Shown: piece by piece, positions 23,050-30,882 of the stretch | How positions within the stretch are numbered: the stretch's first letter is position 1 | Layout of the letters: each line of letters opens with the position of its first letter | DNA from: Actinomadura atramentaria DSM 43919 | GTDB taxonomy: Bacteria; Actinomycetota; Actinomycetes; Streptosporangiales; Streptosporangiaceae | Length of the DNA: 64,000 bases | Direction of reading: 5' to 3' | Assembly (NCBI RefSeq): GCF_000381885.1 | Contig: NZ_KB907223.1 | Coordinates: 81,227-145,226, forward strand | The notes under the pieces: generated by a model | What the model saw: the letters and a program-made list of their open reading frames with translations, nothing else | The model's database searches: none | Told to the model about the DNA's origin: nothing | Program-made: the position numbers and the translations under genes

Positions 23050-24069
23050 GTGCGTTCGTTCACGGCCGGGCGGGGGCCGCTCGCGGCCGGCGGCGCGGTC
23101 CTGCTCGCCGCGTCCCTCGCGGCCTGCTCGGGCGGGTCGGACGGCGGCGGCCCGGCCGCCACGCCGTCCTCGCCGGGCGGCTCGGCGTCCGCCACCCCGG
23201 CGGTGAACCCGCTGACGGGCCTGCGGCGCGGCGTCGGCAGGCCGGTGCTGGCCGTCAAGATCGAGAACACCCGGCCCGCGATGCCGCAGACCGGCGTCTC
23301 GGCCGCCGACCTGGTGTATGTCGAGCAGGTCGAGGGCGGCGAGACGCGGCTGATGGCGGTGTACTCGTCCACGCTGCCCAAGCGCGTCGGACCGGTCCGC
23401 AGCGCGCGGATCTCCGACCTGCACCTGCTGCCGCAGTTCGGGCATCCGGCGTTCGCGTTCTCGGGCGTGCAGAGCAAGATGAAGAAGTACGTGCGGCGCG
23501 CGCCCGTCCAGGACGTCTCCCAGGACGCGGGGGACGGCGGCTACACGCGCGCCGGGACCAAACCCGCGCCCTACAACCTCTACGCCGACCCGCGCGCGCT
23601 GGTGAAGCGCGCACCGGACGCGAAACCGCCGAAGGACGTCGGGTTCAAGTTCGGCCCGGCCCCGCAGGGCGGGGCGCCGACGAAGACGTTCACCGCCAAG
23701 TGGCCCGCCACGACGATGGGTTTCACCTGGTCGGCGAAGGCCAAGCGCTGGCTGGCGTCCTGGGGCGGCAGCCCCGACCGGGCCGCCGAGGGCGGCGTGC
23801 TCGGCGGCGCGACGGTCGTCGTGCAGCGGGTGAAGACCACCCGGTCGCAGTTCCACGACTTCCTCGGCGCGTACACGCCGCTCATCCACACGACCGGGAC
23901 CGGCACCGCGACGGTCCTGCGCGACGGCCGCGCGTACGGCGCCCGCTGGTCGCGCCCGTCCGAGGACGCCGGGACGACGTTCACGACGGCCGACGGCGCG
24001 CCGATGACGTTCGCGACCGGCCAGGTGTGGATCGTCCTGGTCAACGACGGCAAACCGTATATGCCCTGA
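23050..24069 (+). CDS. DUF3048 domain lipoprotein
   Basis: This 339-residue protein begins with a lipoprotein signal (AVLLAASLAACSGGS; lipobox cysteine near residue 26), a short low-complexity linker, then a DUF3048 domain (RPVLAVKIENTRPAMPQTGV, DLVYVEQVEGGETRLMAVY, KRVGPVRSARISDLHLL) and the C-terminal DUF3048_C part (TTADGAPMTFATGQVWIVLV). It should be anchored on the outer face of the membrane. Family function is undefined. AAGGGGG precedes the GTG start. The frame ends 74 bp before pdxS. Confidence 0.88.
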   Translation: MRSFTAGRGPLAAGGAVLLAASLAACSGGSDGGGPAATPSSPGGSASATPAVNPLTGLRRGVGRPVLAVKIENTRPAMPQTGVSAADLVYVEQVEGGETRLMAVYSSTLPKRVGPVRSARISDLHLLPQFGHPAFAFSGVQSKMKKYVRRAPVQDVSQDAGDGGYTRAGTKPAPYNLYADPRALVKRAPDAKPPKDVGFKFGPAPQGGAPTKTFTAKWPATTMGFTWSAKAKRWLASWGGSPDRAAEGGVLGGATVVVQRVKTTRSQFHDFLGAYTPLIHTTGTGTATVLRDGRAYGARWSRPSEDAGTTFTTADGAPMTFATGQVWIVLVNDGKPYMP

Positions 24070-24099
24070 CCTGCGTCCGAGCGCGTCCCCGCCGGGGAA

Positions 24100-24105
24100 T
24101 ATCAT
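24100..24105 (+). promoter_or_regulatory. -10 element of pdxS
   Basis: TATCAT lies 38 bp before the GTG at 24144, between the DUF3048 gene and pdxS. The -35 region is weak. Confidence 0.45.
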
Positions 24106-24143
24106 GGATCACGACTTATCGCCCGTTCACGTGAGGAATGCCC

Positions 24144-25055
24144 GTGTCTGCTTCCAGCTCTGAGACCACCGCTCCCGCGACCGGCACCGCCCGGGTCAAG
24201 CGGGGCATGGCGGAGATGCTCAAGGGCGGTGTGATCATGGACGTCGTCACCCCCGAGCAGGCGAAGATCGCCGAGGACGCGGGCGCCGTCGCCGTCATGG
24301 CGCTGGAGCGCGTCCCCGCCGACATCCGCGCCGAGGGCGGCATCTCCCGGATGAGCGACCCCGACATGATCGACGGGATCATCCAGGCCGTCTCGATCCC
24401 GGTCATGGCCAAGGCCCGCATCGGCCACTTCGTCGAGGCGCGGGTGCTGCAGTCGCTCGGCGTCGACTACATCGACGAGTCCGAGGTCCTGACCCCCGCG
24501 GACTACGAGAACCACATCGACAAGTTCGCGTTCACCGTCCCGTTCGTGTGCGGCGCGACCAACCTCGGCGAGGCCCTGCGCCGCATCACCGAGGGCGCGG
24601 CGATGATCCGCTCCAAGGGCGAGGCGGGCACCGGCGACGTCTCCAACGCCACCACGCACATGCGCAAGATCCGCGGCGAGATCCGGCGGCTCCAGTCGCT
24701 GCCGGAGGACGAGCTGTACGTCGCCGCCAAGGAGCTGCAGGCCCCCTACGAGCTGGTCAAGGAGGTCGCCGAGGCCGGGAAGCTGCCCGTCGTGCTGTTC
24801 ACCGCGGGCGGCATCGCCACCCCCGCCGACGCCGCGATGATGATGCAGCTCGGCGCGGAGGGCGTGTTCGTCGGCTCGGGCATCTTCAAGTCCGGCAACC
24901 CCGCGCAGCGCGCCGAGGCGATCGTCAAGGCCACGACCTTCCACGACGACCCCGACGTCATCGCGAACGTCTCGCGCGGCCTCGGCGAGGCGATGGTCGG
25001 CATCAGCGTCGCGTCCCTCGGCGAGGACCAGAAGTTCGCCGGCCGCGGCTGGTGA
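24144..25055 (+). CDS. pdxS: Pyridoxal 5'-phosphate synthase subunit PdxS
   Basis: This 303-residue (beta/alpha)8 enzyme builds PLP from ribose 5-phosphate, glyceraldehyde 3-phosphate and ammonia delivered by PdxT. Motifs include VKRGMAEMLKGGVIMDVV, VMALERVPADIRAEGG, MAKARIGH with the Schiff-base lysine (about Lys90), HMRKIRG with the second lysine, and FVGSGIFKSGNP. I prefer the GTG at 24144 because GAGG lies 7 nt upstream; the ATG at 24138 lies too close to it. Unusually, its partner pdxT is 2.6 kb downstream, beyond two unrelated genes. Confidence 0.96.
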   Translation: MSASSSETTAPATGTARVKRGMAEMLKGGVIMDVVTPEQAKIAEDAGAVAVMALERVPADIRAEGGISRMSDPDMIDGIIQAVSIPVMAKARIGHFVEARVLQSLGVDYIDESEVLTPADYENHIDKFAFTVPFVCGATNLGEALRRITEGAAMIRSKGEAGTGDVSNATTHMRKIRGEIRRLQSLPEDELYVAAKELQAPYELVKEVAEAGKLPVVLFTAGGIATPADAAMMMQLGAEGVFVGSGIFKSGNPAQRAEAIVKATTFHDDPDVIANVSRGLGEAMVGISVASLGEDQKFAGRGW

Positions 25056-25068
25056 CACCTTTCTTCCC

Positions 25069-25102
25069 CCGGAGTCTTCCCCGCCTTGCGCGGGGACTCC
25101 GG
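25069..25102 (+). terminator. Terminator after pdxS
   Basis: CCGGAGTC (25069-25076) pairs with GACTCCGG (25095-25102), and CCCGC (25080-25084) with GCGGG (25090-25094) extends the stem after a small bulge. It lies 14 nt after the stop codon. Confidence 0.65.
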
Positions 25103-25184
25103 CGGCTACCCTGAATCCGGTTGATCTCGCGCCGCGTCGGACGATTCCGGCGCGGCACGCGGAACACGGGCGGAAGGGGTGCGC

Positions 25185-25811
25185 ATGGGGTGGTCGGTCT
25201 CGCTCGCCTGCTGCCGCTCGGCCGACCCGGCGGCGGTCTTCCGGCCCGGCGTGACCGCCGATCCGCGCGCCGCCGCGTCGTTCGCGCGGGGCCTCCACCC
25301 CGCCGCGACGCTCACCGAGACGGGTGACACCGTCCTGGACTTCGCGCTGAATCCGTACGGCGACGAGATGTTCGTCGGCGCGTACGGCGGCGACGGCGGC
25401 GGCGCGGTGCTGCTGTGCGACCGGCGGCTGTTCGGCCTGGACGACGACGCCCGCCACATCGTGGACCGCGCCGCCGCCGCGCTGCCCGACGCCGTCTGCG
25501 GCGTGCTCGTTCTGGAGAGCGTCGCGTCGGTCTGCTGGTTCCGCTGGTACGAGTCCGGCGAGCTGCGCCGCGACGTGTTCGTCAGCGCGGAGGACGGCGT
25601 CGTCGTGGACGTCGGCGACCGCCTCCCCGCCGAGGAGCCGTTCTGGCGCGCGCTCGACGAGGGCGCGCCCGACGTGCCGCTGCCGTTCGACCAGGAGGAC
25701 TTCGGCCTCGCCCTCGCCGCGTCCTGCCTCTTCGGCCGCGGCCTGGCCGAACGCGGCGCGGACGGGTTCCTGCCGCTGGAACTCCCGGTGCGCCGCTTCA
25801 AGCTCTCCTGA
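25185..25811 (+). CDS. DUF6928-like hypothetical protein
   Basis: This 208-residue protein has no signal peptide or membrane segment. The pattern of an opening cysteine-containing strand (MGWSVSLACCRSADP), LCDRRLFGL, SVCWFRWYESGELRRDVFVS, DGVVVDVGDRLPAEEPFW and a closing VPLPFDQEDFGLAL resembles DUF6928 proteins of actinomycetes, from memory. The function is unknown. GGAAGGGG lies 5 nt before the ATG at 25185; an in-frame GTG two codons earlier is less well placed. It stands between pdxS and a subtilase gene, both of which appear separately transcribed. Confidence 0.7.
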   Translation: MGWSVSLACCRSADPAAVFRPGVTADPRAAASFARGLHPAATLTETGDTVLDFALNPYGDEMFVGAYGGDGGGAVLLCDRRLFGLDDDARHIVDRAAAALPDAVCGVLVLESVASVCWFRWYESGELRRDVFVSAEDGVVVDVGDRLPAEEPFWRALDEGAPDVPLPFDQEDFGLALAASCLFGRGLAERGADGFLPLELPVRRFKLS

Positions 25812-25826
25812 CCACCCGGTCCGCAC

Positions 25827-25842
25827 CGAAACGAGAGTTTCG
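25827..25842 (+). terminator. Short hairpin with GAGA tetraloop
   Basis: CGAAAC-GAGA-GTTTCG is a 6-bp stem with a GNRA-type loop, 16 nt after the DUF6928-like stop. It may be a weak terminator or an mRNA 3' end element. Confidence 0.35.
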
Positions 25843-25943
25843 TAGGCGTTTACGCGCACCTAGTCGATAGATCCGCCTTTCCCGCTCCGTCCAGGATGTG
25901 GGTCCGCGCGCCGCCTGTGGCGCGCGTCACCACGGAGCGAGAG

Positions 25944-27500
25944 GTGGCCGGAGTGCGCATCGGCGGTCTTGTCCTCGCGGCGGCGGGCACGCTGCTGCTT
26001 CCCCTGACGGCCGCGCCGCCCGCGGCCGCCGAGGGCCCGATCCTCGGCGGCGCGACCGCCGCGTCCGTCAAGGACAGCTACCTGGTCACGCTCAAGGACG
26101 GGCGGACGGGCACGGACGGCGTCGCGACCCAGGCCCGCGCCCTCGCCGGGCGGTACTCCGGCCGCGTCGGGCGCGTCTACTCGCGGACCGTCCGCGGCTT
26201 CCAGGCGTCGATGAGCGAGCAGCGCGCGCGGCGGCTCGCCGCCGACCCGGCCGTCGCGACCGTCGAGCGGGATTCGGCCGTCCACGCGCTGGACGTGCAG
26301 CCGAATCCGCCGAACTGGGGGCTGGACCGCATCGACCAGACGCGCCTGCCGCTGAACGGCTCGTACACCTACGACACCAAGGCGCCCGGCGTCACCGCGT
26401 ACATCGTGGACACCGGCATTCTGACGACGCACGCGGACTTCGGGGGCCGCGCCGTGTCCGGCCGCGACCTCGTCGACAACGACGACGACGCGACCGACTG
26501 CAACGGGCACGGCACGCACGTCGCGGGGATCGTCGGCGGGGCCGCGCACGGCGTGGCGAAGGGCGTGAAGCTCGTCGGCGTCCGGGTGCTGGACTGCTCG
26601 GGCAGCGGCGCGGTCTCCGGCGTCGTCGCCGGGCTGGACTGGGTCGCCGAGCACGCCGTCCGGCCCGCGGTCGCCAACCTCAGCCTCGGCGGCGGCACCA
26701 GCGCGACCCTGGACGCGGCGATCAAGCGGGCCGTCGCCGCCGGAGTCACCGTCGTCGTCGCGGCCGGGAACGACGGGAAGGACGCGTGCGGCGGCTCGCC
26801 CGCCCGCGTCCCCGAGGCGCTGACGGTCGGCGCGACGACCCGCGCCGACCGGCGCGCCGACTACTCCAACTACGGGACGTGCGTGGACCTGTTCGCGCCG
26901 GGCAGCGACGTCACCTCCGACTGGATCGGCGGCGCGAACGCGACCCGCAGCGCGTCCGGGACGTCGATGGCGTCCCCGCACGCGGCGGGCGCGGCCGCGC
27001 TCGTCCTGGCCGCCCACCCGCAGGACACCCCCGCCCAGGTCGCGACCGCGCTGACCGGCGCGGCGGACGCGGGCGTCGTCGGCAACCCGGGCACGGGCTC
27101 GCCCAACCGGCTGCTGTTCACCACCGACGGCGGCTCGCCGGCCGCGCCCGCGCCGTGCGCCCCGGCGTCCAGCGCCGCCAAGGCCGCGTTCGGGTCCTGG
27201 CAGACGGTGTCGAGCAAGATCAAGATCAGCGGGTGCGCCGGGACCGCCGGGGCCGCCGCGACCGTCACCGTGGACGTCTCCGTCCCGTGGCGCGGCGGGC
27301 TCGTCCTGGACCTCGTCGCCCCGGACGGCTCCGTCCAGCCCCTCAAGGGCTTCGACCTGTTCGACTTCGCCACCGACCTGAAGGCGTCCTATCCCGTGGA
27401 CCTCGCGGGAGCCGACCGCGACGGCGACTGGACGCTGCGCGCCACCGACTACTGGCCCGGCGGCCAGGGCACCGTGAACTCCTGGACGCTCGCCCTCTGA
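25944..27500 (+). CDS. Secreted subtilisin-family (S8) serine protease with P-domain
   Basis: This 518-residue exported protease has a Sec signal peptide (core GGLVLAAAGTLLLPLTA, ending AAA near residue 29), an I9-type propeptide (SYLVTLKDG to TVERDSAVHA, residues 45-114), and a proteinase K-like catalytic domain with Asp156 in YIVDTGI, His189 in NGHGTHVAG and Ser341 in SGTSMASPH. A C-terminal proprotein-convertase P-domain follows (residues 395-518; DWTLRATDYWPGGQGTVNSW). I chose the GTG at 25944, where GGAG lies 6 nt upstream. It degrades extracellular protein. It is flanked by terminators, so it is an independent transcription unit inside the split pdxST locus. Confidence 0.93.
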   Translation: MAGVRIGGLVLAAAGTLLLPLTAAPPAAAEGPILGGATAASVKDSYLVTLKDGRTGTDGVATQARALAGRYSGRVGRVYSRTVRGFQASMSEQRARRLAADPAVATVERDSAVHALDVQPNPPNWGLDRIDQTRLPLNGSYTYDTKAPGVTAYIVDTGILTTHADFGGRAVSGRDLVDNDDDATDCNGHGTHVAGIVGGAAHGVAKGVKLVGVRVLDCSGSGAVSGVVAGLDWVAEHAVRPAVANLSLGGGTSATLDAAIKRAVAAGVTVVVAAGNDGKDACGGSPARVPEALTVGATTRADRRADYSNYGTCVDLFAPGSDVTSDWIGGANATRSASGTSMASPHAAGAAALVLAAHPQDTPAQVATALTGAADAGVVGNPGTGSPNRLLFTTDGGSPAAPAPCAPASSAAKAAFGSWQTVSSKIKISGCAGTAGAAATVTVDVSVPWRGGLVLDLVAPDGSVQPLKGFDLFDFATDLKASYPVDLAGADRDGDWTLRATDYWPGGQGTVNSWTLAL

Positions 27501-27523
27501 CGCTCATCCCGACGCCCGTTCGC

Positions 27524-27555
27524 GGCGGCCCGCCGGAGCCCCCCGGCGGGCCGCC
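27524..27555 (+). terminator. Terminator after the subtilase gene
   Basis: GGCGGCCCGCCGG (27524-27536) pairs perfectly with CCGGCGGGCCGCC (27543-27555); 13-bp stem, 6-nt loop. Confidence 0.75.
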
Positions 27556-27597
27556 GCGCCGTCCCACCCTGGAAGAACGGGCCGCCACCCGGGCGTT

Positions 27598-27603
27598 TAG
27601 GGT
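27598..27603 (+). promoter_or_regulatory. -10 element of the pdxT-yebC unit
   Basis: TAGGGT lies 32 bp before the pdxT ATG, directly after the subtilase terminator. The -35 region is not clear. Confidence 0.45.
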
Positions 27604-27635
27604 GTGCAGGTCGAATTCCAGGAAGCAGGGGTGAC

Positions 27636-28253
27636 ATGACGGCGGAGCCCACCATCGGAGTCCTCGCGCTGCAGGGCGACGTGCGCGAGCACGCGCGGGC
27701 GCTGGAGAGCGCGGGGGCGCGGACCCTCGCCGTCCGCCGCCCCGCCGAGCTGGACCGCGTGGACGGGCTCGTCGTCCCCGGCGGCGAGTCGACGACCATC
27801 GGCAAGCTCGCCCGCGCCTTCGACCTGCTCGAACCGCTGCGCAAGCGCGTCGAGTCCGGCCTGCCCGTCTACGGGTCCTGCGCCGGGATGATCCTGCTCG
27901 CGGACCGCGTCGAGGACGGCACCGCCGACCAGGAGACGATCGGCGGCATCGACATGACCGTCCGCCGCAACGCCTTCGGCCGCCAGGTCGACTCCTTCGA
28001 GGCGGCCGTCCCGCTCGCCGGGATGGGGGACGAGCCCTACCGCGCCGTCTTCATCCGCGCGCCCTGGGTGGAGCGCGTCGGACCGGGCGTCGAGGTCCTC
28101 GGCCGTGCCGAGGGCGGCCCGAGCGCCGATAGGATCGTCGCCGTCCGCCAGGGCCGCCTGATGGCGACCGCCTTCCACCCGGAACTGACGGACGACCACC
28201 GCGTGCACCATTACTTCGCCGATCTGGTGCGCCGGGCGACGGAGGAGGATTAA
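27636..28253 (+). CDS. pdxT: Pyridoxal 5'-phosphate synthase glutaminase subunit PdxT
   Basis: This 205-residue class I-type glutaminase releases ammonia from glutamine and channels it to PdxS. It shows GVLALQGDVREHARAL, VVPGGESTTIGKL, the nucleophile cysteine in YGSCAGMILLA, and the catalytic His-Glu pair in TAFHPELT. Length matches the family. It is followed after 3 bp by the yebC-like gene, so the two form an operon, as seen in other actinobacteria. Its own -10 is at 27598. Separation from pdxS is discussed as a finding. Confidence 0.96.
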   Translation: MTAEPTIGVLALQGDVREHARALESAGARTLAVRRPAELDRVDGLVVPGGESTTIGKLARAFDLLEPLRKRVESGLPVYGSCAGMILLADRVEDGTADQETIGGIDMTVRRNAFGRQVDSFEAAVPLAGMGDEPYRAVFIRAPWVERVGPGVEVLGRAEGGPSADRIVAVRQGRLMATAFHPELTDDHRVHHYFADLVRRATEED

Positions 28254-28256
28254 CGC

Positions 28257-29009
28257 ATGTCCGGCCACTCCAAGTGGGCGACGACCAAGCACAAGAAGGC
28301 CGCGCTGGACGCCAAGCGCGGCAAGCTGTTCGCCAAGCTCATCAAGAACATCGAGGTCGCGGCCCGCACCGGCGGCGGCGACCCGGACGCCAACCCGACG
28401 CTGTACGACGCCATCTACAAGGCGAAGAAGAACTCCGTCCCCAACGACAACATCGAGCGCGCGCGCAAGCGCGGCGCCGGTGAGGAGGCGGGCGGCGCGG
28501 ACTGGCAGAACATCACCTACGAGGGCTACGCGCCCGGCGGCGTCGCGGTGCTCATCGAGTGCCTGACCGACAACCGCAACCGCGCGGCCTCGGAGGTGCG
28601 CGTCGCGCTGACCCGCAACGGCGGCTCCCTCGCCGACCCGGGCTCGGTGTCGTACATGTTCAACCGCAAGGGCGTCGTGGTCGTGCCGAAGAACGGCGCG
28701 AGCGAGGACGACGTCATGATGGCCGTCCTGGACGCGGGCGCCGAGGAGGTCAACGACCTCGGCGAGGAGTTCGAGGTCGTGTCCGAGGCGGGCGACCTGA
28801 TCGCCGTCCGCACGGCCCTGCAGGACGCGGGCATCGACTACGACTCGGCGGAGAGCAAGTTCCTGCCGACGATGACCGTCCCGCTGGACGAGGAGAACGC
28901 CCGCAAGGTGTTCCGCCTCATGGACGCCCTCGAGGACTCCGACGACGTCCAGGAGATCTACGCCAACTTCGACGTCAGCGACGAGGTCCTGGCCGCGATC
29001 GACGCCTGA
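28257..29009 (+). CDS. YebC/PmpR family regulator
   Basis: This 250-residue protein has the full YebC pattern: MSGHSKWATTKHKKAALDAK at the start, then RGKLFAKLIKNIEVAAR, NDNIERARKRGAGEE, YEGYAPGGVAVLIECLTDNR and VSYMFNRKGV. Homologues bind DNA as regulators, and some act on the ribosome during translation of proline-rich stretches; which applies here is unknown. GGAGGA precedes the ATG. It lies between pdxT and, farther downstream, ruvCAB, the usual actinobacterial neighbourhood. Confidence 0.94.
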   Translation: MSGHSKWATTKHKKAALDAKRGKLFAKLIKNIEVAARTGGGDPDANPTLYDAIYKAKKNSVPNDNIERARKRGAGEEAGGADWQNITYEGYAPGGVAVLIECLTDNRNRAASEVRVALTRNGGSLADPGSVSYMFNRKGVVVVPKNGASEDDVMMAVLDAGAEEVNDLGEEFEVVSEAGDLIAVRTALQDAGIDYDSAESKFLPTMTVPLDEENARKVFRLMDALEDSDDVQEIYANFDVSDEVLAAIDA

Positions 29010-29024
29010 CCGGCGTTTCCCGGA

Positions 29025-29056
29025 ACGGCCGCCGCGCGTCCCCGCGCGGCGGCCGT
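29025..29056 (+). terminator. Terminator after the yebC-like gene
   Basis: ACGGCCGCCGCGCG (29025-29038) pairs perfectly with CGCGCGGCGGCCGT (29043-29056), a 14-bp stem with a TCCC loop. It separates the pdxT-yebC unit from the acetyltransferase gene. Confidence 0.75.
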
Positions 29057-29070
29057 CCGGCGTCCGGGGC

Positions 29071-29076
29071 TACCGT
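29071..29076 (+). promoter_or_regulatory. -10 element, leaderless promoter
   Basis: TACCGT ends 7 nt before the ATG at 29084, so transcription should start at or next to the start codon. No Shine-Dalgarno sequence is present. Confidence 0.55.
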
Positions 29077-29083
29077 ACGGATC

Positions 29084-29632
29084 ATGGAGATCCGGGCGTT
29101 GACCGTGGCCGAGTTCGCCGCCACCCGCGACCTGCGCCGCCAGGCGTTCGGGCCGGTGCCGGACGACGAGTGGGAGCGGTCCCTCGCGCGGGTCCGGCCG
29201 CTGGTCGAGGCGGGCCGCTGCCTCGGCGGGTTCCTGGACGGCCGCGTCGTCGCCACGGCCCATGTGAACGACCAGCGCCAGTGGTGGCGCGGGCGGGCGC
29301 TGCCGCTCGGCGGCGTCAGCGGCGTCACCGTCGCGCCGGACCTGCGCGGCCGGGGCCTGGCCCGCGCCGTGGTCCGCGCGGTGCTCGACCGGTGCGCGGA
29401 ACTCGGGCTCCCGCTGTCGATGCTCGTCGTGACGGACGGCGCGGCCGCCCTGGAGCGTTCCGCCGACGACGCGGACGCCGTCCGCCTCGGCCCGCGCGGG
29501 CTCGCCGCGCTGTACGCCGGCGTCCCGCTCGCGACGCTGCGCCGCGCCGGGCTCGCCGCGGGCGGCGCGGCCCACGACGACGCGCTCGACGCGGCGTTCG
29601 CCGCCGACCCGTTCGCGCTCGACTTCTTCTGA
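29084..29632 (+). CDS. Miniature Eis-like GNAT acetyltransferase (central region missing)
   Basis: This 182-residue protein begins like Eis-family acetyltransferases (MEIRALTVAEFAATRDLRRQ, PLGGVSGVTVAPDLRGRGLA with the acetyl-CoA loop at residues 83-93). At about residue 115 it switches to what looks like the far C-terminus of Eis, normally in the SCP2-like domain (VTDGAAALERS, then LGPRGLAALYAGVPLATLRR and a final DPFALDFF). Full Eis proteins are about 400 residues; about 200 central residues, including the second GNAT lobe, are absent. The frame is intact. TACCGT (29071) suggests a leaderless message. Substrate and activity are unknown. Confidence 0.75.
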   Translation: MEIRALTVAEFAATRDLRRQAFGPVPDDEWERSLARVRPLVEAGRCLGGFLDGRVVATAHVNDQRQWWRGRALPLGGVSGVTVAPDLRGRGLARAVVRAVLDRCAELGLPLSMLVVTDGAAALERSADDADAVRLGPRGLAALYAGVPLATLRRAGLAAGGAAHDDALDAAFAADPFALDFF

Positions 29633-29710
29633 CCGGCCCGTCCCGCGCGCGATGTCCGCCCGGTCCGGTAGCGTGACCCGCGCCGAACACATGATCGAAG
29701 GAGCGGGCGC

Positions 29711-30253
29711 GTGCGGGTGATGGGGGTGGACCCGGGCCTGACGCGCTGCGGCGTCGGCGTGGTCGACGGCGCGCCGGGCCGGCCGCTGGCGCTCGTCCAC
29801 GTCTCGGTGGTGCGCACCAGCCCGGACGACGACGTCGCGCACCGGCTGCTCGGCGTCGAGCGCGGCCTGCTGGCCGTGCTGGCGGAGTTCGAGCCCGACG
29901 CGGTCGCCGTCGAGCGCGTGTTCGCGCAGCACAACGTCAGCACCGTGATGGGCACCGCGCAGGCCGCCGGGGTCGCGATGCTCGCCGCCGCCCGGCTCGG
30001 CCTGCCGGTCGGGCTGCACACGCCGAGCGAGGCCAAGGCCGCCGTCACCGGCAACGGCCGCGCCGACAAGGCGCAGGTCACCAGCATGGTCACCCGGCTG
30101 CTGCGGCTCACCGCCGCCCCCCGCCCCGCCGACGCCGCCGACGCGCTCGCGCTCGCGATCTGCCACGTGTGGCGCGGCGGCGCGCAGGCCCGGCTGGACG
30201 CGGCCCGGGGGCGCGTCGCCCGCCCGAGAACGCCAGGAGGAACCGCCCGATGA
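29711..30253 (+). CDS. ruvC: Holliday junction endonuclease RuvC
   Basis: This 180-residue resolvase cuts Holliday junctions after RuvAB branch migration. It has the RNase H-like active site: GVDPGLTRCG with the first Asp (Asp6), a glutamate in VAVERVF, and PADAADALALAICH with the last two acidic residues. GAAGGAG precedes the GTG start. Its stop overlaps the ruvA start (ATGA), so ruvC, ruvA and ruvB form the usual actinobacterial operon. Confidence 0.96.
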   Translation: MRVMGVDPGLTRCGVGVVDGAPGRPLALVHVSVVRTSPDDDVAHRLLGVERGLLAVLAEFEPDAVAVERVFAQHNVSTVMGTAQAAGVAMLAAARLGLPVGLHTPSEAKAAVTGNGRADKAQVTSMVTRLLRLTAAPRPADAADALALAICHVWRGGAQARLDAARGRVARPRTPGGTAR

Positions 30254-30849
30254 TCGCCTTCGTGCGCGGCACGGTCGCCGCGTCGGGCCCGGACTCGGCC
30301 GTCGTCGACGTCGGCGGCGTCGGCTACGCCGTGCAATGCACGCCCGCGACGCTCGCCGGGCTGCGGGAGGGCGAGGAGGTCCGCGTCCCGACCTCGCTCG
30401 TCGTCCGCGAGGACTCGATGACCCTGTTCGGGTTCGCCGACGACGACGAGCGGACGGTCTTCGAGCTGCTGCAGACCGCCAGCGGCGTCGGCCCGCGCCT
30501 CGCGCTGGCGATGCTCGCCGTCCACAGCCCCGACGGGCTGCGCGCCGCCGTCGCCGCCGAGGACCTGGTGGCCCTCACCAAGGTCCCCGGCATCGGCAAG
30601 AAGGGCGCGCAGCGGATCGTCCTGGAGCTGCGCGACCGCCTCGGCGCGCCCGCCGGCGGCGCGGCGGCCCCGGCCGCCCCGCGCCCGGCGGCCTGGCGCG
30701 ACCAGGTCCAGGCGGGCCTGGTGAACCTCGGCTGGTCCGCCCGCGACGCCGACGCGGCCGTGGACGCCGTCGCCGCCGACCTCGGCGACACCCCGCCCCC
30801 GCCCGTCCCCGCCCTCCTCAAGGCCGCCCTGAAGAAGCTGAGCAAGTGA
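30250..30849 (+). CDS. ruvA: Holliday junction DNA helicase subunit RuvA
   Basis: This 199-residue protein binds four-way junctions as a tetramer and recruits RuvB. The OB-fold N-terminus (MIAFVRGTVAASGPDSAVVD, VGGVGYAVQCTP), two helix-hairpin-helix motifs (ASGVGPRLALAML and VPGIGKKGAQRIVLEL) and the C-terminal RuvB-contact domain (QVQAGLVNLGWSARDADAAV) are in order, separated by a proline/alanine linker. The ATG lies in the overlap with ruvC and follows AGGAGG by 11 nt. Confidence 0.96.
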   Translation: MIAFVRGTVAASGPDSAVVDVGGVGYAVQCTPATLAGLREGEEVRVPTSLVVREDSMTLFGFADDDERTVFELLQTASGVGPRLALAMLAVHSPDGLRAAVAAEDLVALTKVPGIGKKGAQRIVLELRDRLGAPAGGAAAPAAPRPAAWRDQVQAGLVNLGWSARDADAAVDAVAADLGDTPPPPVPALLKAALKKLSK

Positions 30850-30882
30850 CCCCCGCCATCCTGGGCCGCGTAGGGCGAAGTC

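Noticed and set aside
29084..29632. Mini-Eis gene as a decayed pseudogene
   Set aside because: The frame is intact, codon use is like its neighbours, the acetyl-CoA loop is preserved and it has its own promoter; it is treated as a real gene.
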